Positions 8,071-16,733 of a DNA stretch of 64,000 nucleotides are shown here, one piece after another (position 1 is the stretch's first letter; each line of letters opens with the position of its first letter). This DNA is from Criblamydia sequanensis CRIB-18. GTDB taxonomy: Bacteria > Chlamydiota > Chlamydiia > Chlamydiales > Criblamydiaceae. The notes beneath the pieces were generated by a model. The model was given only the letters and a program-made list of their open reading frames with translations. It made no database searches and had not been told where the DNA came from. Made by a program: the position numbers and the translations under genes. The stretch lies in the NCBI RefSeq assembly GCF_000750955.1, contig NZ_CCEJ010000003.1:310001-374000 (forward strand), in the 5' to 3' direction.

Positions 8071-10548
8071 ATGCAAGTCTCACCTTCTGATACTTATAAA
8101 TTTACAAATGAATTTGGATGGAAACTAAAATTTCTTTTTTCTGAGGATGGTTATCAATCTAAACTTAAAGAAAAAACAGGTCAGGTTTTTAAAGATAATA
8201 TCAGTTTTTTTTACAACGGAGAAAGAACCTATCCTGATTTCTTGCTTGAAAAGTTTAAACGAAATGAATGTGAAACTAGTGATTGGAGAGCTTATTCATT
8301 AAACGAGGGTGCTCTAGTATGTTTTGGAGAACTCTCGGAGCAAGAGATAGCTTTAAAAGAAAAGTTTTTACAAGATGAAAAAAAGAGCTGGGGCTTAACT
8401 AGATATGTTTCTGCTTTTGGGAGTACTGCAATTACAGTTGGCGGTCTTGCTTTAGGAGGAGCCGCTTTATTGGCATCGGGACCAATTACTGTCGCAGCTT
8501 TAGGAATTCTTGGATGCGCTGGAGCCGGAGCGGGTTTAAAGGGTTTAGGCTATGTTCTCAGCACTGAAGAAGAAAATTTCTCCTTAATGGATTATGCCAA
8601 AGAAGGGGGGGTTGGTTTTATTGGCGGAAGCGCCGGTGGACTTGTTACCGTGACGGGTGCTGCGGCCGCACCCTTATTAGCGGGCTTTGTTCCAACAACT
8701 TTTGCGATGGTCACACCGGCCGTATCCCCTGCTGTTTTTGTTGTGAGTCAAGCTGCCGGAAGTGTTGCAAGTGAAGTTGCTGAAAAAGCAGCTGCCGGAA
8801 AAGAAATAAATAAATCCGATTTAAAAAAAGCCGCAGCTATCGGAGCTTGCGGGGCTATGGTAAGTTCTGTTGCAGGGCCGCTCTTTAAAGGCATGGGTCA
8901 GATGGTAACCCCAAAACTTGGAGGTCCCATAACTTTGTCCCAGCATAAAATTCTTGTAAGTTCTCTCTCTGGTGGAGCGCAAGGGGTAGCTCATGCAGCC
9001 ACTTCAACAGTCGTCAGAAACTCGATGGATGACAAAGATTTAACTGAAGATATTCTTCCAAATATGGTGATGGGAGGAACGCTTGGTTTTGTGAGTGGAG
9101 GGATTAGTGAAAAGATCACTCAAGTTCGCGAAAAAAGAATATGGGACGAGACAATAAAAAACAGAACCCGGGATCCTATAGTAGAAGGCCCTGATGAAAG
9201 CAGGAAGTCACAAGCTCGTTTAAACCAGAATAATGCAGAATCTAGAAGAAAGGCGCAGTCAAGTGCATTGCCTGATCGACCAACTCAAAAAGCTTCCGTT
9301 GAAAACCATTTATCCGGTGAGCAACCAACTCAAAAAGCTTCCGTTGAAAACCATTCATCCGGTAATCTCCCTACTCAAAGTGAGGCTAATCTATCTAAAC
9401 TTGAATTAGAATTAATCAAACTTGAGGCAGAAATAAAACGACTCCTTGACAGGGCGAGAGCAAGATTAGAAGATTTTCAGAAAGAAGGGTACGCATTTTA
9501 TTTAGATAAAAAACAAATTTCTCTAGAAGATGCCATTAGAGCTTTAGCCAATGGTCAAGATGTATATGTGAAAGAAGCCAAAACCTGGCTCATGGCACAT
9601 AGTGGAACCCCTCTATGGGAATTAGAAATCCAACGCTTAACGATACACCGACAACTTTCAATTGATTACTGTGAGAATTATCTGAGAGAGCACTTCGCTA
9701 AACATGGAGGCTTAACCCAAGATGCAATGGATCACTTATTTCTTCACATTGAAAATGCAGAGAGAATTCAATATGAAATCACTTATAGGAAATATCATGA
9801 TCAGATGGTTAATGCACTAAAAAATGGAAGACTATTTGATGGAAAAACCTGCAAACCTATTAAAACAGTTCTTGAAGCATTAAAAATCCTTTTTAGTGGA
9901 GGAAAGTTGTTTTTCACCGGTAAGAAGGGTAAGATGAGCCTCTCTAACGATGGGGGGATGTGGTATAAAAATTGTGGTAAGACAGGTCCTAAGATTATAG
10001 ACCCCTCAGATGGCTTATCTCAGGGTGAGATAACCAACGTTCAATTTCATGAAAAAATGAATGAAATAAAAGCTAAATCCGGACCTGTTATCGAAATCCC
10101 AGCTGACATTATTCCAGTTGTAAAAGTGGATCCGTCACCAAAAAATAAAGGTAGTCCAGTTGTAAAGGTGGATCCGTTACCAAAAAATAACAGTAGTCCA
10201 GTTGAAAAAGCGGATCCGGTAAAAGATCCTAAAGAGACCGAAGGGAGCAATCCTTTTATAACTTTTCAAATTTTGATGAATCATTCGCCTCTCTCTCTTC
10301 CCCCAATTCAACCGATGCCTAAACAAGAGGGAGATGTGCAAACAAGACTCGAGGAAGCTCCTATTCTTTTAGAAAAAGATCTCTTGCTTCGCATCAAAAA
10401 TCCTTTTCAGATAATAAAGCGGAAGCTTGAAAGAATAGGAAGAGCGATTGAAAAATGCTCTTACAAAGATACTTCACGAAAGGAAAAGCTTCTTAAAGAA
10501 GAGAAACGGCTAAAAAAATTATTGTTAAAACTAAAAGAAGAAAAATAA
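8071..10548 (+). CDS. Large hypothetical protein with Gly/Ala-rich hydrophobic region
   Basis: The 825-residue protein has an N-terminal polar domain (1-110), a long region rich in Gly/Ala hydrophobic hairpins (about 112-350, glycine-zipper-like), a charged middle with coiled coil and two sets of short tandem repeats, and a strongly basic C-terminus ending in a Lys/Leu helix. The hydrophobic middle resembles membrane-inserting or pre-toxin regions of secreted chlamydial proteins, but I recognise no named domain. The start is supported by AAAGGTAAC upstream. It stands alone between ispG and speA, with AT-rich flanks on both sides. A secreted or inclusion-membrane protein is an inference. Confidence 0.75.
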   Translation: MQVSPSDTYKFTNEFGWKLKFLFSEDGYQSKLKEKTGQVFKDNISFFYNGERTYPDFLLEKFKRNECETSDWRAYSLNEGALVCFGELSEQEIALKEKFLQDEKKSWGLTRYVSAFGSTAITVGGLALGGAALLASGPITVAALGILGCAGAGAGLKGLGYVLSTEEENFSLMDYAKEGGVGFIGGSAGGLVTVTGAAAAPLLAGFVPTTFAMVTPAVSPAVFVVSQAAGSVASEVAEKAAAGKEINKSDLKKAAAIGACGAMVSSVAGPLFKGMGQMVTPKLGGPITLSQHKILVSSLSGGAQGVAHAATSTVVRNSMDDKDLTEDILPNMVMGGTLGFVSGGISEKITQVREKRIWDETIKNRTRDPIVEGPDESRKSQARLNQNNAESRRKAQSSALPDRPTQKASVENHLSGEQPTQKASVENHSSGNLPTQSEANLSKLELELIKLEAEIKRLLDRARARLEDFQKEGYAFYLDKKQISLEDAIRALANGQDVYVKEAKTWLMAHSGTPLWELEIQRLTIHRQLSIDYCENYLREHFAKHGGLTQDAMDHLFLHIENAERIQYEITYRKYHDQMVNALKNGRLFDGKTCKPIKTVLEALKILFSGGKLFFTGKKGKMSLSNDGGMWYKNCGKTGPKIIDPSDGLSQGEITNVQFHEKMNEIKAKSGPVIEIPADIIPVVKVDPSPKNKGSPVVKVDPLPKNNSSPVEKADPVKDPKETEGSNPFITFQILMNHSPLSLPPIQPMPKQEGDVQTRLEEAPILLEKDLLLRIKNPFQIIKRKLERIGRAIEKCSYKDTSRKEKLLKEEKRLKKLLLKLKEEK
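9280..9369 (+). repeat. 45-bp (15-residue) tandem repeat, two copies
   Basis: CCAACTCAAAAAGCTTCCGT starts at 9280 and again at 9325. The unit encodes PTQKASVENHLSGEQ and then a near copy, followed by a partial third (NLPTQ). It lies in the polar linker of the 825-residue protein. Confidence 0.85.
10114..10218 (+). repeat. 42-bp (14-residue) tandem repeat, two and a half copies
   Basis: Units begin at 10114, 10156 and 10198 and encode PVVKVDPSPKNKGS, PVVKVDPLPKNNSS and a partial PVEKADP. This is a Pro/Lys/Asp linker in the same protein, independent of the 45-bp repeat upstream. Confidence 0.85.
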
Positions 10549-10565
10549 GAGCGCTTATTTTATGT

Positions 10566-10610
10566 CCTTCGCAAAAATTTGCGGAGGGCATTACAACCTT
10601 TTTTTATTTT
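10566..10610 (+). terminator. Hairpin plus T-run after the 825-aa gene
   Basis: CCTTCGCAAA pairs, with one G-T, with TTTGCGGAGG at 10578-10587. A T-rich run (CTTTTTTTATTTTTG) follows after a short spacer. It starts 17 bp after the stop codon. The T-run is a little far from the stem, so the efficiency is uncertain. Confidence 0.5.
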
Positions 10611-10809
10611 TGAGTTAAAACTCCTTTCTCCCGCAATAATTTCAAAAAAATTTCATGATTCTTTAAAAAAGTTTTAGGGATTCTTATTTTTCTCAAGCAC
10701 TTTAAAAAAGTTGGTTAAGCATTTTTTTTTAAAAGCTGTCTAAATTAATGCGAGGGGACGAAACAAAGAAAAAATTAAAAATAAAAGAAAAATTTTATAG
10801 AAAATTTGA

Positions 10810-10838
10810 TTGCATAAGAATAAAAGGTAACGGATAAT
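10810..10838 (+). promoter_or_regulatory. Putative sigma-70-type promoter for speA
   Basis: TTGCAT (10810-10815) and GATAAT (10833-10838) are separated by exactly 17 bp, about 90 bp before the speA ATG. The 10611-10904 gap otherwise contains only AT-rich sequence with no gene. This is a motif match only. Confidence 0.4.
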
Positions 10839-10928
10839 TTTTCCTTAAAACTTAAAGCAAATTGGGTTTAAAACAATTAAATTTGGCCCCTAAAAAAATT
10901 TATTTTGAACAGGAGAGTTAACTATAAG

Positions 10929-12818
10929 ATGGAGAAACCACAAACACTCAAACATCACACGCAGTTCTGGATCCATAATTGGGGACAAGGGTATTTTGAC
11001 ATAAACGAAAAAGGCCATGTAATTGTCAAGCCTTCAAGAAGCGAACATTCTGGAGACCTTTACGACCTCGTTCAGGCTTTAAGGCAAAGAGAAATAGAAG
11101 CCCCGATCCTCATTCGATTTGATGGAATTATTCGTGATAGAGTGAAAGTTCTCTATTCTGCCTTTGATAGCGCAATTGAAGAATACGGATACAAAAACAG
11201 CTATCAGATCGCTTATCCTATCAAAGTAAACCCTCAAAAACATGTCGTCGATCTTGTCTATGAAGCCGGCCGAAAAAATCAAATTGGACTTGAAGTTGGC
11301 AGTAAGCCCGAACTTATTTCCGTTTTAGCTTATAATCACCCTGATAGTCTTCTTCTTTGCAATGGCTACAAAGACGCTGAATATATTGAACTTGCTCTTC
11401 TCGCAAGAAAATTAGGCCGTAGGTCTATTATTATTATCGAGCAGCTCTATGAATTAAAACTCGTGATGGACGCAGCTTTAAAGCTTAATGTAGAAGCCGA
11501 AATCGGTTTCCGCATGAAGCCCTACAACAAAGGCAGCGGAAGATGGGGCTCCTCCGGGGGCGATCTTGCGAAATTTGGCCTTAGTATCCATGAAATCGTC
11601 TCGGGGATCAATCAATTAAAAGCTGCTAATAAAGCTCACTGGCTTAAGCTTTTGCATTATCATATGGGAAGCCAGGTCCCGACGATCGCAACGATAAAAA
11701 AAGTTTTAAGTGAAGCGGCTCGCATGTACGTTGAGATTGCGAAAGAGTGCCCTTCGCTTACCTTCTTCGATGTCGGGGGCGGCCTTGGAGTTGATTATGA
11801 CGGGTCAAAATCAAGCAACGACTCTTCCATGAACTATTCCATTGAAGAATACGCAAGAGATGTCGTCTATGCCATCGGCGAAGCTTGCGATCGATCTGAG
11901 CTTCCCCAGCCTGTCATTATCTCAGAGTCCGGAAGAGCGCTTGTAGCTCACCATTCTGTTTTAATTACAGAAGTGATTGATGTAGCGCCAACTCTCGATG
12001 TCGTTGATAAACTTGACAAGCCTCCAACCGATCACGAGATCTTGGACACTCTTTACAACCTCTACAACGACGTTAACGTCACGAACTGCGAAGAAGTGCT
12101 TCATGACGCACTTGATCTGAAAGACTCTATCTTGAATTCCTTTATTTATGAAGGGATGTCTTTAACAGAAAGAGCCTATGCAGAGCAAGTTTATAAGCTT
12201 CTTATTGCTAAGATTAGCCAGGTCTCGAAAAATTTAGATTATGTGCCTGAAGAGTTAGATACGATCGATCGATCCCTTTTGGATGTCTATTTTTGCAACT
12301 TCTCAGTTTTTCAATCTTTGCCGGACTCATGGGCCATTGGACAAGTGTTTCCTGTCATTCCAATCCATAGACTCAAAGAAGAACCTAAAAGACGCGCCAT
12401 CATAGCCGATTTAAGCTGCGATAGCGACGGAAAAATAGACTGTTTTTCAAGCCGAATCGGTCAGCGTTATTTCCTAAGGCTCCACGAGCCAAACTCCCAA
12501 AGCTACTTTCTTGGCATCTTTTTAGTAGGGGCTTACCAGGAAATCTTAGGGGGCATGCACAATCTTTTCGGAGACACCAACATTATCCACGCAGATCTTG
12601 ATGAGGATGGCACATGGGAAGTCACTCATATTGTCGAAGGAGACACTATCTCGGAAGTTCTCGATTATGTGGAATATGACTCGGATGAATTGAATGAAAG
12701 GCTTCGTTTAGCTATAGAAAAATCCTTGAAAGCCGGAAGATTAACTAATGAAGAATCTGCCAAATTACAAAAGAAATTCAAACAAGCTCTTGATAGCTAT
12801 ACTTACTTAGTCGTTTAA
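10929..12818 (+). CDS. speA: Biosynthetic arginine decarboxylase
   Basis: PLP-dependent fold-III decarboxylase making agmatine from arginine. Features seen include the PLP-lysine region AYPIKVNPQ, GLEVGSKPEL, LHYHMGSQ, the glycine loop DVGGGLGVDYDGS and the C-terminal DLSCDSDGKID with GAYQEILGGMHNLFGD. The length of 629 residues fits SpeA. I choose the ATG at 10929, with AGGAG 13 nt upstream, over a TTG at 10905 that overlaps the RBS. It is followed after 18 bp by a deoxyhypusine-synthase-like gene, so the two form an operon. The product feeds aguA and aguB upstream in the window. Confidence 0.95.
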   Translation: MEKPQTLKHHTQFWIHNWGQGYFDINEKGHVIVKPSRSEHSGDLYDLVQALRQREIEAPILIRFDGIIRDRVKVLYSAFDSAIEEYGYKNSYQIAYPIKVNPQKHVVDLVYEAGRKNQIGLEVGSKPELISVLAYNHPDSLLLCNGYKDAEYIELALLARKLGRRSIIIIEQLYELKLVMDAALKLNVEAEIGFRMKPYNKGSGRWGSSGGDLAKFGLSIHEIVSGINQLKAANKAHWLKLLHYHMGSQVPTIATIKKVLSEAARMYVEIAKECPSLTFFDVGGGLGVDYDGSKSSNDSSMNYSIEEYARDVVYAIGEACDRSELPQPVIISESGRALVAHHSVLITEVIDVAPTLDVVDKLDKPPTDHEILDTLYNLYNDVNVTNCEEVLHDALDLKDSILNSFIYEGMSLTERAYAEQVYKLLIAKISQVSKNLDYVPEELDTIDRSLLDVYFCNFSVFQSLPDSWAIGQVFPVIPIHRLKEEPKRRAIIADLSCDSDGKIDCFSSRIGQRYFLRLHEPNSQSYFLGIFLVGAYQEILGGMHNLFGDTNIIHADLDEDGTWEVTHIVEGDTISEVLDYVEYDSDELNERLRLAIEKSLKAGRLTNEESAKLQKKFKQALDSYTYLVV

Positions 12819-12836
12819 AGGATGAGATGAGGGATC

Positions 12837-13802
12837 ATGAAAATTCGCGAATTTATGCAACGAAACTATAAACATTTTAATGCAGCCGTATGTGTGGATG
12901 CTTCAGAAGGCTGGATTAAGCTTTTGGAAGAAGGAGGCAAGATGATGGTCACGCTAGCCGGCGCTATGAGCACGGCAGAACTTGGCATTTCTCTTGCTGA
13001 AATGATTCGAAATGATAAAGTTCATGCGATTAGCTGCACAGGAGCTAATCTTGAAGAAGATATCTTTAATTTAGTCGCTCACAATCACTATGAAAGGGTT
13101 CCACATTATAGAAGCTTGACTAAAGAAGACGAGATGGCTCTCTTAAAAAAGGGAATGAACAGAGTTACTGATACTTGTATCCCGGAAGATCATGCGATTC
13201 GGGCCATGGAGCATGAAATGCTAGAGCTATGGCAGGAAGCGGATAGAGAGGGCAAAAGCTATTTTCCCTATGAGTTTATGTATAAACTCTTAAAATCAGG
13301 GAAGTTGGAAGGCAAGTATCAAATCGACCCTAAAGACTCATGGCTTCTTGCGGCAATGGAAAAAAACCTCCCTATCATAACGCCTGGATGGGAAGATTCT
13401 ACTTTAGCAAATATTTTTGTCTCGCATGTGATTTCTAAAGATTTAAGCCGCTATTCTATTGTCAAATCCGGCACCGAACAGATGGGTCTTATGATCGATT
13501 GGTATAAAAAAACGGCTCCAGGCCATCCTATCGGGTTCTTCCAAATTGGAGGGGGTATCGCAGGGGATTTTCCAATTTGCGTTGTGCCGCTGATTCGTCA
13601 GGATTTGCAAGAAGATTACCCTCTTTGGAGCTATTTTTGCCAAATTAGCGACAGCACGACTTCCTTTGGATCTTATAGCGGAGCGGTTCCTAACGAAAAA
13701 ATTACATGGGGAAAAATTTCTATTGAAACCCCAAGCTACATTATCGAATCGGATGCTTCGATTGTTGCCCCCCTTGTTTTCAACTACGTTCTTGACCGTT
13801 AA
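12837..13802 (+). CDS. Deoxyhypusine synthase-like protein (possible homospermidine synthase)
   Basis: The 321-residue protein belongs to the deoxyhypusine synthase family, which moves an aminobutyl group using NAD. GAMSTAELGISLAEMI, SCTGANLEEDIFN and the catalytic-lysine motif TWGKIS (K293) are present. Bacteria lack eIF5A, and bacterial family members are known or proposed to make homospermidine or a related polyamine. Its position 18 bp after speA, with a GAGGGA RBS, supports a polyamine role. The exact product cannot be told from sequence. A strong terminator follows at 13813. Confidence 0.85.
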   Translation: MKIREFMQRNYKHFNAAVCVDASEGWIKLLEEGGKMMVTLAGAMSTAELGISLAEMIRNDKVHAISCTGANLEEDIFNLVAHNHYERVPHYRSLTKEDEMALLKKGMNRVTDTCIPEDHAIRAMEHEMLELWQEADREGKSYFPYEFMYKLLKSGKLEGKYQIDPKDSWLLAAMEKNLPIITPGWEDSTLANIFVSHVISKDLSRYSIVKSGTEQMGLMIDWYKKTAPGHPIGFFQIGGGIAGDFPICVVPLIRQDLQEDYPLWSYFCQISDSTTSFGSYSGAVPNEKITWGKISIETPSYIIESDASIVAPLVFNYVLDR

Positions 13803-13812
13803 CATTTATTTT

Positions 13813-13844
13813 AAGAAAGAGAGGTATACCTCTCTTTCTTTTTT
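13813..13844 (+). terminator. Rho-independent terminator after the speA operon
   Basis: A perfect 28-bp palindrome (arms AAGAAAGAGAGGTA and its complement, 13813-13840) is followed by TTTT. It begins 10 bp after the stop codon of the polyamine operon. Confidence 0.85.
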
Positions 13845-14009
13845 CCTTTCCACACTCTAGCTTTAAATATAAATATTTTTTAGAAATAAAGAAATTTGAA
13901 TATATTTTTAATCTAGTTTTCTTTACTTATTATTAATAAAGTCTGTGAAATTAATAGATAATAAATTAAGTCGATAGTATTATAACCCTTTATCTTTTTT
14001 GGAGAAGAA

Positions 14010-14597
14010 ATGGACGCTGCTCACTCATTTAATTTTTTGGGTTTACCTGTTGAATTACAGGCTCACGTTGCTAAATTTACAGATCTTGAAACAATTTCTA
14101 GCCTAAATCTCGTCTCAAAGGCTTGCCAACAAATGGTTAAAGCTCAATTTAAATCTATGGCCAAAGATATTCAGGATAGTGAGCCAAACCGTCGATTTAT
14201 GGCCTTTCGGATTGCAGAAAAAATATTAAGGGTCGATTTGATACCGGCTGGAATAGCAGTTTCCACCTCAGAAGAAAATATAGAAGAAGTTTTAAAAAAA
14301 CAAGCCCAAGCACAAATGCCACAGGTGGCCGATTTTTTTACGGCGTCACAAGAAAACAGTAGAAGCTTTTCCCTTTCTCAGCTTTTTATATTACACAGCT
14401 TTTTTTCTAAGCCTGAAGGTTACGATTGGTTTTATAAGACAAGAACAAGATTAAATTTGGCAAGTATTGGATCTGACGGACGTGAAGCTAAAACTATTGA
14501 AAAAATCTGTAAAAAATTCCCTTTAGGAAAAGAAATTGTCCCGCCCAAAAGTGTCGTTAAAATCGTTCAAAATAGTCTTGGGATTTTGAAAAGATAA
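14010..14597 (+). CDS. F-box protein, candidate effector (195 aa)
   Basis: Residues 11-46 form an F-box: LPVELQAHVAKFTDLETISS followed by LNLVSKACQQMVK. F-boxes bind host SKP1 and would let the protein act as an SCF ubiquitin-ligase adaptor inside the eukaryotic host. The rest (about 50-195) is polar and helical with no repeat domain that I recognise, so the substrate side is unknown. The RBS GGAGAAG lies directly upstream. Unlike the F-box genes at 23-27 kb it has no C-terminal membrane segment. A shared bidirectional terminator follows. Confidence 0.75.
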   Translation: MDAAHSFNFLGLPVELQAHVAKFTDLETISSLNLVSKACQQMVKAQFKSMAKDIQDSEPNRRFMAFRIAEKILRVDLIPAGIAVSTSEENIEEVLKKQAQAQMPQVADFFTASQENSRSFSLSQLFILHSFFSKPEGYDWFYKTRTRLNLASIGSDGREAKTIEKICKKFPLGKEIVPPKSVVKIVQNSLGILKR

Positions 14598-14598
14598 A

Positions 14599-14623
14599 AA
14601 AGGGGTGATTTTCTCACCCCTTT
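14599..14623. terminator. Bidirectional terminator between convergent genes
   Basis: AAAGGGGTGA (14599-14608) pairs with TCACCCCTTT (14614-14623) around a 5-nt loop. The A-run and T-run on the two sides let it serve both the F-box gene on plus and the coiled-coil gene on minus, whose stop codon is at 14637. Confidence 0.85.
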
Positions 14624-14636
14624 CAAGACTTAAATC

Positions 14637-16421
14637 TTACTGACCTGCCTTTTTCTCGGCGTCCAGTTGTAAATTTTTGAAAAGAACTCCGGTTCCTATA
14701 AGGCCGGTCTTATTTTGGTGTCTTGGAATAATAAGGCCTCTTGTAATTTCATCCGGATATCTACGGTCAATCGTGATGTTATTGAGATCATCGATCAAGC
14801 TAAGGATTTCACTTGCAACGCTTGGGTTTTCTTCGAGTTCTTTTGTTAAGAGGTCAAGAAGCGCTTTCTGATCAACTTTTGTGATGGCCTCTTCTTTATT
14901 AAGATCAAAAGGACAGCTGAAAGAAACATTTCCGACTCTAAAATCAAGAGTTCCAACAGTTCTGGATTTTTCCCTTTTGTGGTAATAACTATTAAAATAA
15001 CCTGTGTTATTCCCCCAAGTTAAAGAAAAACCTCGAGCATGGATATCTGCTTCTTGATTAACAGGCTCTTGCGCTCCACGAATTAAGTTTACACCTTGCC
15101 TTGCAAGTTGACCCACTTCATCCCTATTATGAACAAGACCTGCTGCGCCAAGACCTGCTGCAAAGCCTCCCAAAGGCCCTGTAAAGGGTGTTGCTGCGGC
15201 GGCCGCAGCCAGCCCAAACACCATTGTTTTTAATCCAAACTGCATGCTTGCATTATTTTTTGCTTCTTGAAGCTCACGAATGATTTCCTGGTTTACAGCT
15301 TGTGCATTCCTAAGACGTTCTATGTTTTCCTCATTATTAACTCTTGCGTTTTGAATGCCTTGTCTCATTACAGCTTGTGCTAAAGCTTGTTCGGCTGCAA
15401 ATTTTTCGGCCATTTCCCATTTTGCCATCGCTCTTCCAAAGACTTCCCCCATGGCTTTTGATAAGTCAAGGATTTCATTAAAGACCTCATTTGAATCAGA
15501 TTGCGCTTGAGATAAGAGTTTTCTACCTTCTCTAATCGATCTTAAAGCCGCTCTTGATTCCTCCTGACCTTCCAGGATGGAAGCTCTGAATTTCTTTAAA
15601 GCCGCTGCGATTTCTTCAGGAGATTGCTTAGGATTTAATTCTTCGTTAAAAAATTTAGCAAGTCTATCTTGATTCTCGATCAATCTTTGAATTTGCATCA
15701 TGCCTTCGCCTAAAATCCTATTGGAGTAGGCCATTTGCTTTTGTACTTTTCTAAACTTAAGAAGCGTCGCCTTATTTTTTTCAAGGAGAGCTCTTGTTTC
15801 CTCGTTTAGCTCAACTTTTCCTGAACTGATTAACTCCTCAAGCTCTCTTTGCTGCTCTTCAACTTTTATTGCCTGCTCTTCTAAGTGCTTTAACTGCTGA
15901 TCAACCTCACTCATTCCAAAAAGCGCTTGATCCTGGATTTGCTTAAGAACTTCAGCGCTTGCAATAGCGCTTTCAATTCTCTCCAAAACAGGAGTTGCTT
16001 TGGGCTTTGATAAAATCTCTTTTAGTTTATAGAGGGCGGCAGATCCTGCCACAAGAGCGCCGGCAAGGGGAAGAGCCGTTCCCGCTGAAAGAGCAAAAAT
16101 TGCGGTTGCAAGCGAAGCCACACTTAAAGTTGTATCCACAGGATTTTCTGCAAGGCGCTCGGCAATAGGGGCGACAATTTCAGCCATTCTTATTAATTTG
16201 CTGTATTCTGCTTCGAGTTTTTCTTCAGTTGCATTAATTTCAGCTTCTTGCAGTTCTTCGATACTAAAAGTCGCGCTCTGAAACAGTTCTTTCTCGCCTT
16301 CGCTTTCGGTTTGAGCTCTGCTCTGTAGACGCAAGTGAAGAACTTCTCTTTCAGCAACAGATTCTCGCGGCAGAACAGTAACTTGTGATGGGGTGAATGC
16401 CCCGGTTCTATCCATTTGCAT
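14637..16421 (-). CDS. Coiled-coil protein with two hydrophobic hairpins, possible inclusion-membrane or secreted protein
   Basis: The 594-residue protein has a polar N-terminus, a Gly/Ala-rich hydrophobic hairpin at about 98-131, a long Glu/Gln/Ala coiled-coil region (about 140-390), a second Gly/Ala-rich hydrophobic hairpin (about 395-430) and a 160-residue C-terminal domain. The paired-hairpin layout recalls chlamydial inclusion-membrane proteins, but I know no homologue and cannot see a secretion signal. AAAGGG precedes the ATG; the next Met is at residue 3. Convergent with the F-box gene. Confidence 0.7.
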   Translation of the reverse strand: MQMDRTGAFTPSQVTVLPRESVAEREVLHLRLQSRAQTESEGEKELFQSATFSIEELQEAEINATEEKLEAEYSKLIRMAEIVAPIAERLAENPVDTTLSVASLATAIFALSAGTALPLAGALVAGSAALYKLKEILSKPKATPVLERIESAIASAEVLKQIQDQALFGMSEVDQQLKHLEEQAIKVEEQQRELEELISSGKVELNEETRALLEKNKATLLKFRKVQKQMAYSNRILGEGMMQIQRLIENQDRLAKFFNEELNPKQSPEEIAAALKKFRASILEGQEESRAALRSIREGRKLLSQAQSDSNEVFNEILDLSKAMGEVFGRAMAKWEMAEKFAAEQALAQAVMRQGIQNARVNNEENIERLRNAQAVNQEIIRELQEAKNNASMQFGLKTMVFGLAAAAAATPFTGPLGGFAAGLGAAGLVHNRDEVGQLARQGVNLIRGAQEPVNQEADIHARGFSLTWGNNTGYFNSYYHKREKSRTVGTLDFRVGNVSFSCPFDLNKEEAITKVDQKALLDLLTKELEENPSVASEILSLIDDLNNITIDRRYPDEITRGLIIPRHQNKTGLIGTGVLFKNLQLDAEKKAGQ

Positions 16422-16733
16422 TTTATGTTTACCCTTTAATAATTCTTTTATAATTTTTATTTACAGTAATTATAAAACGGAAATGTTAATTGTATTTAAA
16501 GATAAGATTAATAATGTATTTTTTGAAAAAGTATAGAAATATAATATATTTTTTTAAAATTTAAATAGAATCCAGGATTTAAATTATTTTTTTTAAAAAA
16601 TTAAACAAAAAAATTTTAATAATTTTAGTGATAATTTTTTTATCTTTTATTAAGAAATAAGTCGGGGCTTCATTAAACCGGTTGTAAATCTATTTAAAAA
16701 GCCGTAGAGTACGGAAAATTTTAAAGTTTTTCT
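16422..16733. other. AT-rich divergent intergenic region
   Basis: This 312-bp gap lies between divergent genes. It is made almost entirely of A/T runs, with no open frame or hairpin of note. It must hold the promoters of both neighbours; several TATAAT-like hexamers occur, but none has a convincing -35 partner. Confidence 0.5.

Noticed and set aside
13443-13805. 120-codon minus-strand frame across the end of the deoxyhypusine-synthase-like gene
   Set aside because: Antisense shadow of a conserved coding region, with no RBS and no domain.
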